Shown here piece by piece: positions 51,301 to 63,212 of a stretch of DNA of 64,000 nt. Both the position numbers and the translations under genes were made by a program. The notes beneath the pieces were generated by a model. That model searched no databases. It saw only the letters and a program-made list of their open reading frames with translations, and was not told where the DNA came from. The DNA lies in contig NC_052670.1 of assembly GCF_016802725.1 (NCBI RefSeq), positions 13,040,141-13,104,140 on the forward strand, written 5' to 3'. The DNA comes from Solenopsis invicta. Its lineage: Eukaryota; Arthropoda; Insecta; Hymenoptera; Formicidae. Numbering within the stretch: position 1 is the first letter of the stretch; every line of letters begins with the position of its first letter.

Positions 51301-54300
51301 TTCTGTATAAACTTGTACGAAATAGAAATACAAAGTTAATTTTACCATATAATATAATATATTCACATATATTTGAATGTTTGACCCTAATAATCACTAC
51401 ACCATTACGAAAATGATTACTGAAAATCAATTGTTATATTGAAATGATGTAGTGATTATTGAGCTTAAATAATCTTTCAATAGTTACATTCAATTGACAT
51501 CTAAAATAGTCCTACTATTAAACTAATAGTTTTTAATAATCCGCGAAAAAACTGTGACGAATACTTAATCAGATGGTTTTAATTGAGAAGAAGAGAGTAA
51601 TATGGCACACATTTTCATTTTATTGAATAACTTTGCTTATAATTAATACTTTTTATTGAAACTTGAACGATTACATTTGTTAGAGTGTTTGAAAATTCTA
51701 GACTCAAAGTAATGAAATATTTATTATTTATGACGTGATCTATAAAAATCTAATGCGCTGCATAATCGGTGGAAGAAAAAAAGTAGTTGTAATATGGCTA
51801 TCCATAAAAATAATTAAAAAAAAAATAGTTTAGTTTAAAAGAAACACAGTACCTTGTTACAAAATTATATATTTTTAATTTTTCATTGTTTAGAATTTTC
51901 CTGGCTTAGAACTTTTCTGCGTTCAGAAACTTTAGAAATACCATTAAAAATTTCATTAAAAATATTTTATCCCTGTTTAACATTAAGTAAAAAGCATAAA
52001 ATAATGTCTGTAATGTTTCTAAACACTGCTCTTTAGAATGATAATCGATTTATCAAAGAAATATTTCGATATAAAAATTTTGTTTAAAAAACCATATTAA
52101 CAAAATTCCATGTTATTTTTTTAACTTTGTATAACTCGCAATGTATACGACCGAATAAGAAGTAAAATAAAAAAGCACTCGAATGCATGTACCTTCGCGT
52201 GATAATACAGTCAAGTTTAAGAATAATGAGGAAGTGTATGTAAGATTAAAAGTGTAAATTAACAAAAAATAAAAAATAAAAATTAAAAAATTAGGAATTG
52301 AATGAAAAATTTTAAAAGAGATGCCACGAATATAAAATACGATTATTTGAACATAAAAGTGACTACAACTCGGAAACGACTTATTTCCGGACCTATGTTT
52401 ATAGAGCTTTTCTTTCCTTCTTTTGGGGTCACGAATCACGTTCCGAAATATTGGCAGCGATTTTTCGGACACCCTGTACATCAATCCAATCAGTGTATCA
52501 ATTTAGTTTTTACTCAAATTATTGATAACATAAAAAGATGTTCTAAATTAAAGTGGAAAGGTTTCGAAGGAATCGTATTTTAGTCACGTTTTTTTTTATT
52601 TTTTTTTTTTTAGTGGTAGAAATGCCAAAAAGAGTATAGATTGTCGTCATTTTTGAAATGGAATTGTCTGTTTATTTTTGTACAATCCAATTCTTTTAGT
52701 TATTTTGCGTGAAAAGTATTAAGGTAAAATTATCGAAAACTCAATAGTTAATGATAACTTCACATTAATATTTTACATACAGAATAACTAGAGAAATCGA
52801 ATTATATTTTATATTTTATTCTGATATACTTGGACCAAAATAAGAGACAACTCATAAACTATTATATAAATTTTTTTTTTAATTTTATATTAATACTACT
52901 ATACTTTATTGATCTACTATGCACTAAATAATGGCATAAAATAATTGATGTAAAGGAAACATAGAATTGCTTTCAAAAAATGCGACTAGAAGGCCTATGT
53001 CATTTACAGCAATTTTTGGTGCCGAATAATAATTTTTAATTTATAATTTTTACAATTTTTATAATTTCTAATTCAAACTGCGCGGTGCATATTAATAGGA
53101 CTCGAAACACAGTCATAAAACCGTAATAATATGACTAATTCGATTTTATGACTGTGTTTCAAGTTCGATGAATATGCGGCGCGCAGTTTCAGTAAAAAAA
53201 TATAAAAATTAGAAAAATTAAAAATTATTATTTGACACTAAGAACCGATATGATTGACATAGGCCTTCTAGTTTCATGTTTTAATTTTGTTAGTCCGATA
53301 TAACGTATTATTGCTTTCAAAAACATTGTACTTGATGTGTATATTTTTTTTAACAAATCAATATTATGCTTTCTTTTAAAAAACACTAATACAAAATGTG
53401 GTACATTATTATTATGTGACATTATTTGAATGTGTATATATTAAAACTTAGTATTTGTATCAAACTATAAGTACAACTTTAACTTTTAAATTTAAAGCAC
53501 GTGTAAAAAAATTTTAATGATAAAATTATTTTTGTTATTATGTTCTATTGTTGTAATGTATGTATACCTGATCATACGTAAATGAGATGTTACGATATTA
53601 TTTAAAGTTTTGTTGAAGTTTTTGCATGACGTCATATTAACTAATCGACGTCTAAAGTTTTTTAACTGGCCACAAATGTGAAGAATTAGTAGCACCATAA
53701 AACTATCTACCGACATAAATACAGTAGCTGCAATCACGAATGATATAGTATGAATACAGAACGTCAATTCATACTGCGGACTCTTATCTGTATCATATAA
53801 GTCGTATGTCATGAACGGTAACGTCTTGTGCTGATGAGTACGATTTTTTACTGACATCACTTGTATGCCAAAAAAAGCTGGAACTACTGTTCCAACAATT
53901 CCTATTATCGTGATAAAGTATCCAATGACCATGATTACTCGAGCAGTTTCTGCTTGTTTTATCATCACGGTTCTCTCTGTATTCGATTTGAATGCCATCC
54001 AATCTTCCGCTATTATATTTATAATTGACAAAAGAACTGTAAGTATAAATAAAGCTATACTTTTTATATTCTAGAATTTTAAATCTTTTATTGTTAGCCA
54101 CTGTGTATCATATGTAAATTATTGTACTTAGGTACTTGTTATTTAAATGTTTATAGAACTCGCGAATTAAAATGAAAGTTACATATACATTTTATAATTA
54201 ATTCCAACAAGTATTAAGCTGATGCAGTAAAGTAAGGGAGTGTTACACACAAAATTTCGTTACTATACTATATAAAATATTTTGCTTTAAATAATTTTAA

Positions 54301-54737
54301 ATATACCTGTTCGTTTCCACAGCATAATAACGTATTTTATTATTGATATTGTCAGAGATAACGCAATACGTAAATTGTCTACTACCAGTACCATGTTGCC
54401 CCATACTTGTATAACCGCACGTATCATTGGAATAATGGTAACAAACGTTATTAGACTTAAAATAGTGACTACATGAAGTTTTGACCATAAATTACTCGTA
54501 TCAAATTTGTCACCTGTGGGCCATAAACCCATTATTTCAAAGCTTACGCGATGTATTTCAACTGCCCACATAAAATCTGCAATTTTAATTTTTTATGCAA
54601 AAGAGATGATAATATATATTTATACAACAAATTTATTGTACTTGATTTATTAGACATATAAATCAGTGTAATAAAATTAAAAAATTTGATAGTGTTATTG
54701 TGTTACCTTTGTATCTTGAGGGTTCTGTAATGCCCAT
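48349..54737 (-). CDS. Odorant receptor, tandem copy 8 (7 exons, complete)
   Basis: Exons: 54707-54737, 54307-54576, 53568-54036, 49777-49875, 49574-49685, 48532-48687, 48349-48402; 396 aa, no lesion. MGITEPSRYK start, then DFMWAVEIHRVSFEIMGLWP. Exon 3 opens LLSIINIIAEDW (II replaces the usual MM or VM). It has unusual changes in the loop before TM4: KNRTHQHKTLPFMTYDLYDT in place of TNRTDQHKTLLF. Exon 4 reads FTDNIKNTY instead of FADNIENTY. Tail LLAKRG. Intron 5 holds a long-TIR MITE, intron 3 the TGATTATT array, an unclassified insertion and the best-kept copy of the shared MITE. Ligand unknown. Confidence 0.87.
49096..49384. mobile_element. Long-TIR MITE in intron 5 of OR copy 8
   Basis: Left arm AAAGGACCCCGCAGAATCGT and right arm, inverted, AAAAGTGACTCCGTAGAATC; similarity runs about 100 bp inward through TTTGATATGTTGTAGTTCTC and CGTAGAAC. 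Siblings read through without it. Non-coding. Confidence 0.68.
50800..51560. repeat. Diverged tandem TGATTATT repeats, intron 3 of OR copy 8
   Basis: Same repeat family as in copies 2, 7 and 9. Near 51400-51470 AATCACTACACCATTACG faces its inverted partner AATGATGTAGTGATTATT, so the array has foldback structure. Confidence 0.55.
51570..52490. other. Unclassified insertion in intron 3 of OR copy 8
   Basis: Absent from the same intron of copies 7 and 9. The right end, GATTTTTCGGACACCCTGTA at about 52461-52480, is the kind of end seen in many insect repeats (TACAGGGTGTCC on the other strand). Frames at 51854-52036 and 52302-52583 have no recognisable domain. Confidence 0.4.
52986..53271. mobile_element. 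Foldback MITE, best-preserved copy (286 bp), intron 3 of OR copy 8
   Basis: Perfect terminal inverted repeat of 17 bp, CTAGAAGGCCTATGTCA, with similarity continuing through both arms to a centre near 53120. Internal GC-rich ATATGCGGCGCGCAG is present inverted at about 53089. Shorter or decayed counterparts lie at the same intron position in copies 5, 6 and 7. Confidence 0.75.
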
Positions 54738-54782
54738 ATTTTAAACTGCTATGAACAGTTATCTCGCTCTTCCTGTCATAAT

Positions 54783-55052
54783 GTGAAGCAATATTCACCC
54801 TCTTGCGAAAACTCGACCTGTATGTTGAACGCGCCATTAAATATTAAAAACGCTATCCCCAATTGATTACTGCTGTTGGTATCCCAGAAAAAATTTTTGC
54901 AAGCATATAATTTCATGAAAACCGTATTGTATCTCTGGTCTAAAATACAAAAGATGAAAAATATTTTATTGCAGTACATCATAAGTTTTTTTGTACCTTC
55001 TATAGTTCTATTATGTCCGCGTATTCTTCGAGTGGTGACTAATGTTATAACA
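54783..55052 (-). promoter_or_regulatory. Conserved OR upstream block, copy 8
   Basis: Shared block 46-315 bp before the ATG; keeps CATAATAGAACTATAGAAGG on the coding strand. Confidence 0.45.
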
Positions 55053-55828
55053 TTTTAATGAAATTCTACATATCAGGCAAAAGAATTCAGAAATGTTATG
55101 ATCAAAAGTGAAGATAATGTGACTCGTTTGTATATAGTTTTAAAAGTCTTATTTGAAGTTATAACATCATTGTCCGGCATAAGTGAATGTAATATTGTAC
55201 AATAGAAAAATGTGATATTATAGGTATTAATTTAAATTTGGTGCAGTAACTTCCTTATAATCAATATTTTAAATTAAACTTGTGATTATATTCATTAATC
55301 TGTTATTTAATAGTTTAATAGATTTTAAACTTAAATTTGACATATATTTATCATATTACAATGAACATTAATGAAATTGCGTAGCGACACTCCGTAAAGG
55401 ATCAAGAAGGAATGATAGAGCTCATCGCAAGAATAAAGTAAAAAAAAAAATAGTTTTTAAAAAACACATTGTGTTGTTTTAAAATTATGTAATCGTTAGA
55501 CGAAAGAGAATATATTGTATAATATGTGCAATTGTACGTACCTAAGTTTTTCGCATATAAAATGCAGTCCTGAAAGTCTGTAATACATTTGATATAAACT
55601 TTAGCGGTAAAATTGTCATGACTTAAAAGCTTTGGACGCCATATTCATTTAACATAAAATATGTCTTAATTAAATAACATGTATTAATACATATATTTTA
55701 ATTCAGGAATAGAATTTCCAAATGTGTAAAAATAATACGTACGATAAGTTGTCACAAAATTGGTTCGCTTAATCAATAAAACAAGAAAGATTTCAGAATC
55801 TCTTTAGGCCTTAATTTTGTCTTTTGCT

Positions 55829-55894
55829 TACAGATATCTATACTAATGTGCTAATGACATACGTTAGCGATCTAGATTTAATATAGATATCTGT
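55829..55894. repeat. Small foldback repeat (66 bp)
   Basis: ACAGATATCTATACTAA at the left pairs with TTAATATAGATATCTGT at the right. A related left half at about 31696-31730 joins the piggyBac-like fragment there. Confidence 0.6.
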
Positions 55895-56139
55895 ACTTCT
55901 GCTTGACACGTAAACGCAAACACATCAAGTTCTATCAAAGTATTTCTATTAGTGGCAATAAAAATATCACATTACAAAATATTTATTATAATTTATAATA
56001 AGCAATAAATATAAGCAAGAAAAAAAATTTTTATTGCAATAATTTTTAATACAATATACTGCCATCTACTTGTAATTATTTAGTTGAATATGCTTGTATT
56101 TTTCTGTGATACGTAAATATTAATATATTGGATTAATTT

Positions 56140-59100
56140 TTATCCACGTTTCGCTAATAAAAACGTTATATATCCACTCGATGTTTTTAATACCTAAAAA
56201 TAATAAATTTTTATTTACAGACATTGCAACCAATAAAAAAAGAACTTTTTTCAAAACTGACAATTATTTTTGTTTTTATCAAAGAATAACAATTAAAACA
56301 TAAAGATTTCAAATATTCTTACGCTGGAATAAGTAGCCATTGTTAATGGAATAATTTTTCCTGCAGTAATGCAAACAGGATGGCGTGCTCGAAGCATTAA
56401 TAAAATGAGATTTCTCGCATTTCTTGATTCCAATTTGTACCATTCAAGATTGCACATTGCACGATATACTGCATTACACTTAAGGAATGCATATACAAAA
56501 ATATATTAAGTGACATATTATTTAAATTAAAAAATCTTATTTTTGACGATGTCAAATAACGCAACAATGTTGCAGGGTTAACGAGAGCGTAGGTGCGGTT
56601 TTAGGAGCGCACGTTATTTTAGATCAAAATTTTTTATACAAGTAACCCTGTTGGTTTGTTCGGGTTTATTTCATCCGAAATGAATTTTGTTTCTCTGTAA
56701 CATTTTTATGTGACGAGTGAGTATTTTGGCCTTTCATGACTTTGTTTTATATCTTAAAAACTTTACTGTGATTAAGAAAGTTTAAAAAATTTTTGTTTTG
56801 TTTCTAAAATTTTTAGTTGTTGCGTACGTTACGTTCGGGTCAATATGACCTGAAAAAGAAAAATTGGTATTTTTATAGTGCTAATTAAAATTTAACTGTG
56901 TTTTATGAGAAAAAGGAACATAATGAGATTGAGTGATTATTATTGTTTTATAAACCAATGTTTAGCAACAAATTTATTGTCTTCAGAAATATTATCAAAT
57001 ATTGTAAGAAAAGAACATAAATTTTATTGCTTTATTATATATTTATATTATCATCCCAAATAGCACAAAATGTTTATAAAACGTTTTCTAAATATTTATA
57101 ATATTTATTTTAATATTTTATGAACATTTATCGTAAACATTTAATAAACGTTTTTATGATTTTAGACTTGACAGATCATAAATTTTTTAAAACTATGATA
57201 AATATTATGATAATTATTTTGATATTGTTTATTAACTGTTGTGATAAAGATTTATCTGAAAAAGTGCATTGCATCGATACTCGATTTCTAAAAATTTATT
57301 ATTATCACTTTTCTGATATATTGGTTCTCATTCAGCACTTACTTTGTGAGCGGCTGTTAGCGTGGAGATCGCATTTTTTGACTATGTGTATTGAGGGTTT
57401 AATAGTGTAACATTAAATTTGTAATTGATATAAGAAATTATGTAATATTAAAAGCTTTGTAGCACGCGCCTGTTTTGTCTAGTCTTCACGAAATTTATAT
57501 AAAATTGTGTAATAAAAAAAAAAACAAAGCGTTTGTCAATGATTGTGTTTTACAACATAAATTCAAATTTTGTCTATCAAGCAAAGATAACAAAACAAAT
57601 ATTGTATGTATGTATAAGGTAGTAATTGCTAAAAACACATTTGTAAGTCACACACAAGTTATTTTTGTCCAAATTGTTTCAACTTATAAAAAATATTTTT
57701 CTTTATTTTTTGGTTGATATATTATTTATTTATTTTTTGTTATTTATGTTTGAATTTTTATTAATAAAGGTTTTAACAGACTGTTTTGCTTTTATATCTT
57801 TGCAAATATATAAAATAATGAGTCTTGGATCATATTGACCCGAACAGACCAACTGTATGGTAAATTCGAACAGACCAGTAGGGTTAAAGAAAAAAAATTT
57901 TTAATTGAGATAACTTGCGCCCTATAATTGCGCTATTCTCATTAGCTCTGCATGATGAATCATTCTTATATGTTATTTCATCAAAAATTATTTTCAAAAG
58001 TTAATTCATAATGATTTAATAAAGTTAGTTTCAATTTAGTCAGCCAAAAAATTATAATCAGCTTTTATTTGTGTAAATTTGGATTTTTGTTAATATTAAT
58101 TTTAAGTCTTTCATAAAATATATACAAATGTGTGACGTAACAAATTTTTAATTGTTTCTTTTTAGAATTATTATTCAATATTTGACAAAACTGACATTAT
58201 GACTTTATCAGAATTATGTAAATTTTATATTAATCTTCCAAAGAAAATAATTCAATATAAAATAGAAAAGATTTTAATTTGTAATTATACACATTATACA
58301 ATATTTATAATTTAGTTGATATTACTTACCTGTTCCGTTAAAAGTTCTCCTGCACCACAGTATAAAAAAGTATTAATTAATAAGATTGTAAGCATAGTTA
58401 TCGAAAAATAAATTTTTGTTGTAATAACTTCATCCATTTCTCTGTGAATTAGAAATTAAACGTATAAGTATAAAAGAAATTAAAATGTTATCAATATGCA
58501 ATAAAATATTTTTTGTTACAATGATTCATTAAACCTTACAATATTAAACAGAACCCGGTTAGGCAAAATACAATAATGAAGTGAAGTAACATAATTAGCA
58601 TCATTAAAGAGTATGTATTTTCGATATTATCGGCAAATCTGTAAAAATAAAAATATTCAAGAAGATTATTACTTGAAAATGAAACGGAATACACTCTGTT
58701 AGAAATTTCATACTTTGAGCAGTTACTAAATATTTATAGTATTTCTGTTTAGTAACTGAGAAATAAAACCATATAGAATTCTAATCAAGATGTAGCGCTT
58801 TGACCGCAGGGTACAAAAAATGCGCAAAATTAAAAAAAAAAAATAAATAATGGACGATTCAATTGATTAAAAAATATACCTGAAGGTCGATCTATTAATA
58901 TTAAACAATTACTGGGGAAATGGATAGCGTATTTTAGCCACGTAAACTGCTTCAAGTTACAGTTCAAACTACGGCAAATGGATTACAAATTGGAAAATTT
59001 ATCTACTGCATTTACAGAGAGTATATTATGCGCCAAAACTTTTGTGTACAACAGTAACGCGTATTAACAAGGAAGTTTGACAAGTATAAAAAAAAAAATC

Positions 59101-62100
59101 TGAAACTTTGTGTAAGTTTAGAGTAAATGGACCTAATCACGAAACAATTTTTTTTAGCTACTAACATTTGGTTTTAGGAGTTCAGCATCATCTTGAATAA
59201 AACCGGTATTTACGTTTGCAAGCGAATATCGCCGAAACAATGAGAAATATAAAGAAATGTTTCCTGCAAAATTTTTATGGTTTTGAAATCTCTTTATAAT
59301 GGCATGATCAGATTTATCAATAATGTTAAATTTTTTGAAATACCCTTACCACTTATCTTTTTTTTATTATTTAAATTGTTCTTGCTTTAATATTTTATTT
59401 TTACAAAAATGAGATATTATTTATTCTATATAATTGTTACAATAATGGTATTGTCAGTAAATATTAGCAACTAAAAAAAATTATTTTGTGATTAGGTCCA
59501 TCTACTCTAAACTTATACAAAATTTTAGATTTTTTTTTTTATTTTACACTTGCCGAACTTCCCTTGTAAGTAAGGCTCTCAAACATCCCGCCATCTAATC
59601 AGTAACTATGCGAAATAGTTTTCTCTCCATGAATGCTATATGGACAGTAACCAGATGGGTGTCTAGGGAACTGCAGAATATTTTCTATCAGGGTACATGT
59701 ACATTGAAAAAAAGTTTTAGAATGATAACAACTAAGTTTCAGAATTGTGTAAATTTATAATTATACGCACTGCAATTAAATGAAAATGAATAAAATTAAG
59801 TCAGATAAACAACTTGATATAAATTACATATATTAAAATATTAGTTAACAGTTAAAAAAACTGAAATGTTGAGAAATTTAATATAAGATAGTTATTCAAT
59901 TATTGTAAGATTAATTTCTAACGAATGTAGTACATTGTTCACCTTATCTTTTTTTCAATATTCAATACATACCCAGATAGCAAGATCCCTTATATTACTA
60001 TCAGTTTGGTAAAAGTCTATTTCTCTATTTTTATGATCGAGTTGCATATGAAGTTGCCCTTATGAAAATGAATTATTGGAAAGCCAATAATCACCACTAG
60101 TTTCCAATAGTGATTATTCATTTCCTAAAACGATTATGTAGCATCTAATAAATAGATTGTTTGTAATAATTACTTTCCAATAGTTTTTGAGTGAGTGATT
60201 ATTGGTTTCATAATCAGATTGTTTGCAATAATCATTTCTGAATAGTTTTTAATTGTAGTGATTATTGATTTCAAATTAGATTATTTGCAATAATCATTCT
60301 TTATTAGTTTTCTTATTGAGTGATTATTAATTCCATTAATCAGATTATTTGCAATGATTACTACAGCACACTACTTTCAATAATTTATATGTATGATTTT
60401 TACCTTTCAGTAGTTGAACTCTCCACAATAATGACTATTTGAAACTGTTGAATAGTTTTAAACCGAAAGACATTTGTCGTGTTAGTAGTTGAAGTATTAA
60501 CAATAAACATTCTTATTATTGTTTGTAATATAATAATCAGTATGATAATGATAATTTTGTAATTTAATCACGCAAAGTAACAACACTGACTATATAATTG
60601 GCTGATATATTATATACTTTCTTTATATTTTTATCATTTACAAAATTTTTGATTAAAATATATAATATTATACATATACAAAAGTGTATGTTTGTGTAAA
60701 TTTGTATAAAATAGAAATACAATTTAATTTTACTATGTAAAATAACATATTTATATTTGAATTTTTGAACTTAATAATTACTACACCATTAGTTTAAGTG
60801 ATTACTGAAAATTGTTATTTTGAAATGGTGTAGTGATTAGTAGGTTCAAATAATCCTTTAATAGTTAAATTCAATTGACATCTGGAATACTTAATTCTGC
60901 TATTAAACTAATAGCTTTTAATAATCCACGAAAAAACAGTATAAACGAATACTTAATCGTATAGTTTTACTAATAGTTTTTTGATATTTATGTAATTTAA
61001 TTTCCATAAGGGATATTTATTTAAGAAAACGCATCGGATTTTATTTATAATATTAACGGCAATGTATAATTGTAATTATTTATAACAAATTAGAAAAAAA
61101 TTTTATACTAATAAGTTTCGTACGTTGTTGTCTTTCTGCTGCTTGGAAAACTGTTTTTATTTGGTTGCCTTTAAGTTACCCCTATAAGAGATCAGTATCT
61201 CTATTATTAGCAACGTGATTGCAATTGAAAGGAAACTTATACGAGGGTCACTACTTATGTATCACTAGTATTGCTAGGCACCATTTGACACATCCATCGC
61301 AAAGCTTGACATTTTTAACGGTATACATACTTAAAACATTTTGTCATACGGACGCTATTTGTGTTGTTTACAGTAACTTGAAAATTTCATCTCAGTATCC
61401 GGAATAATAAACAAAAGTAAATATTTATCATTGAAAATGGTTTGTTTGAAAATGGTATTGTTTTTCCAAATATTCTCCGCGATGATTGATACACTTTTGC
61501 ATATGTTTGAACTAATTTTTATAGCACTTTTGCACCAGTCAACACGAGCCTTTTTTTTAAGCGATTGTCAAATTATACGGAATCCAACGCGAATAAATTT
61601 TTTTCACGGCTAAATGTTTATGTAAAATCTTGTATATGCTTGTCATACTAATGCCTAGGGATGCCTCAATCTCACGGTATATCACATGATGACACGGGTA
61701 AGCGGCCGCGTCAGACGGTGAGTTGCACCGCCTTTGTCTACCATGTGTACACGACTCGTAATTTGCTAAGTTTATCGTCTTATTATTCAAAAAGTAAGCG
61801 TCGGACAAAATTTTCGTACAGGAAAAATCGTCTCAGAATTTATCCAAGAACACGTCTTTACAGGGACACAGGTCGTTCTGAATTATTCTGTATATATACA
61901 TAGGTATTACATATGTACCCTCTGTAATTTTATATCAATCCAATCAATATATCAATTCATTTTTTACCAAAATAATACAAAAAAATGTTCTAAATGAAAA
62001 TGGAAAGGTTTCGAAAAACTCGTATTTTAGTCATGTTATTTTTTATTTTTAGTAGAAGTGTCAAAAAGATGTATAGATTATCGTTAGTTTTGAAATGGAA

Positions 62101-63181
62101 TTGTGTGTTTACTTCTGTACAATCCTATTTCTTCAGTTATTCTGCTTGTGAAAAGCAAACTCAATAGTTTATGATAATTTTAGCTTAATATTTTACATAC
62201 AGAATAACTAGAGAAATCGGATTATATTTTATACTTTATTTTGATATATTTTGTCACAAAATAAAAGACATTTCATAAACTATCAATTTTTTAATAATTT
62301 TATATTAACTCTTAAACACATAAGTAGGTCTGAGAGATCTTATATGAAGTTTTGAACGTTTGTTGTGTGAAAACGGAATGAGATAGGAGGTTCGAACAAG
62401 AACATCTGATCAATCATATCAATCGAAAGAGAAGATTTCATACCTTTTACGTCCTGGTCCGAACCTCCTATCTCATTCCGTTTTCACACAGCAAACGTTC
62501 AAAACATCATATGGAATCTCTCAGACCCACTTATGTGTTTAAGGGTTAATATAAAATTATCAAAAAATTGATAATTTATGAGATGTCTCTTATTTTGTGA
62601 TGAAGTATATCAGAATAAAGTATAAAATATTATCCAATTTCTCTAGTTATTCTGTATGTAAAATATTAAAATTATCATAAACTATTGAATTTTGCTTTTC
62701 ACAAGCAGAATAACTGAAGAAATTGGATTGTACAAAGGTAAACACACAATTCCATTTCAAAACTAAGAATAATCTATACATCTTTTCGGTTAACTAGAAT
62801 TTGAACGGCACAGCAGCCAGGTTTTGTTAGGATCAATGCGACCCATGTAGTGTGTGAGTAAAACTTTTTTTATGAGTAATCTCCTTATGTAACAAAACTG
62901 GACAAATCACGTTCAAACAGGTCCGTTCGCGTATGTTACTCTGTCTAAAGTTAAAATACTATAAAGAGTGAAAAAGAGAATTTCTGCGTATAATCCAAAA
63001 TATATTATGAAACACATCAATTTTTAATTTTGAGGCACCTTGAGTTTATCAAAAATCATGTACTGTTTGTTACGAAATTATATTTTTTAATAGAAATGGT
63101 AGTGACTTTTTTTTCTGAAAGTGACTTTAGCTTTACAACGCTGTATTATAAAGTCTTTAAAAGTTTTTTGTTGCACAGATA

Positions 63182-63212
<31 letters not shown>

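Larger units (their letters stand above)
54738..56139. other. Intergenic spacer between OR copies 9 and 8
   Basis: Upstream block of copy 8 and OR spacer. It includes a small foldback, ACAGATATCTATA...TATAGATATCTGT (55829-55894), whose left half recurs at about 31696-31730. No gene. Confidence 0.6.

Noticed and set aside
52113..52484. Possible viral or integrated element in intron 3 of copy 8
   Set aside because: No capsid, polymerase or integrase motif could be read; only a repeat-type end was seen.
51854..52583. Short open frames in the insertion of copy 8 considered as a gene
   Set aside because: No homology recognised, AT-driven composition, overlapping frames on both strands and repeat-like ends.
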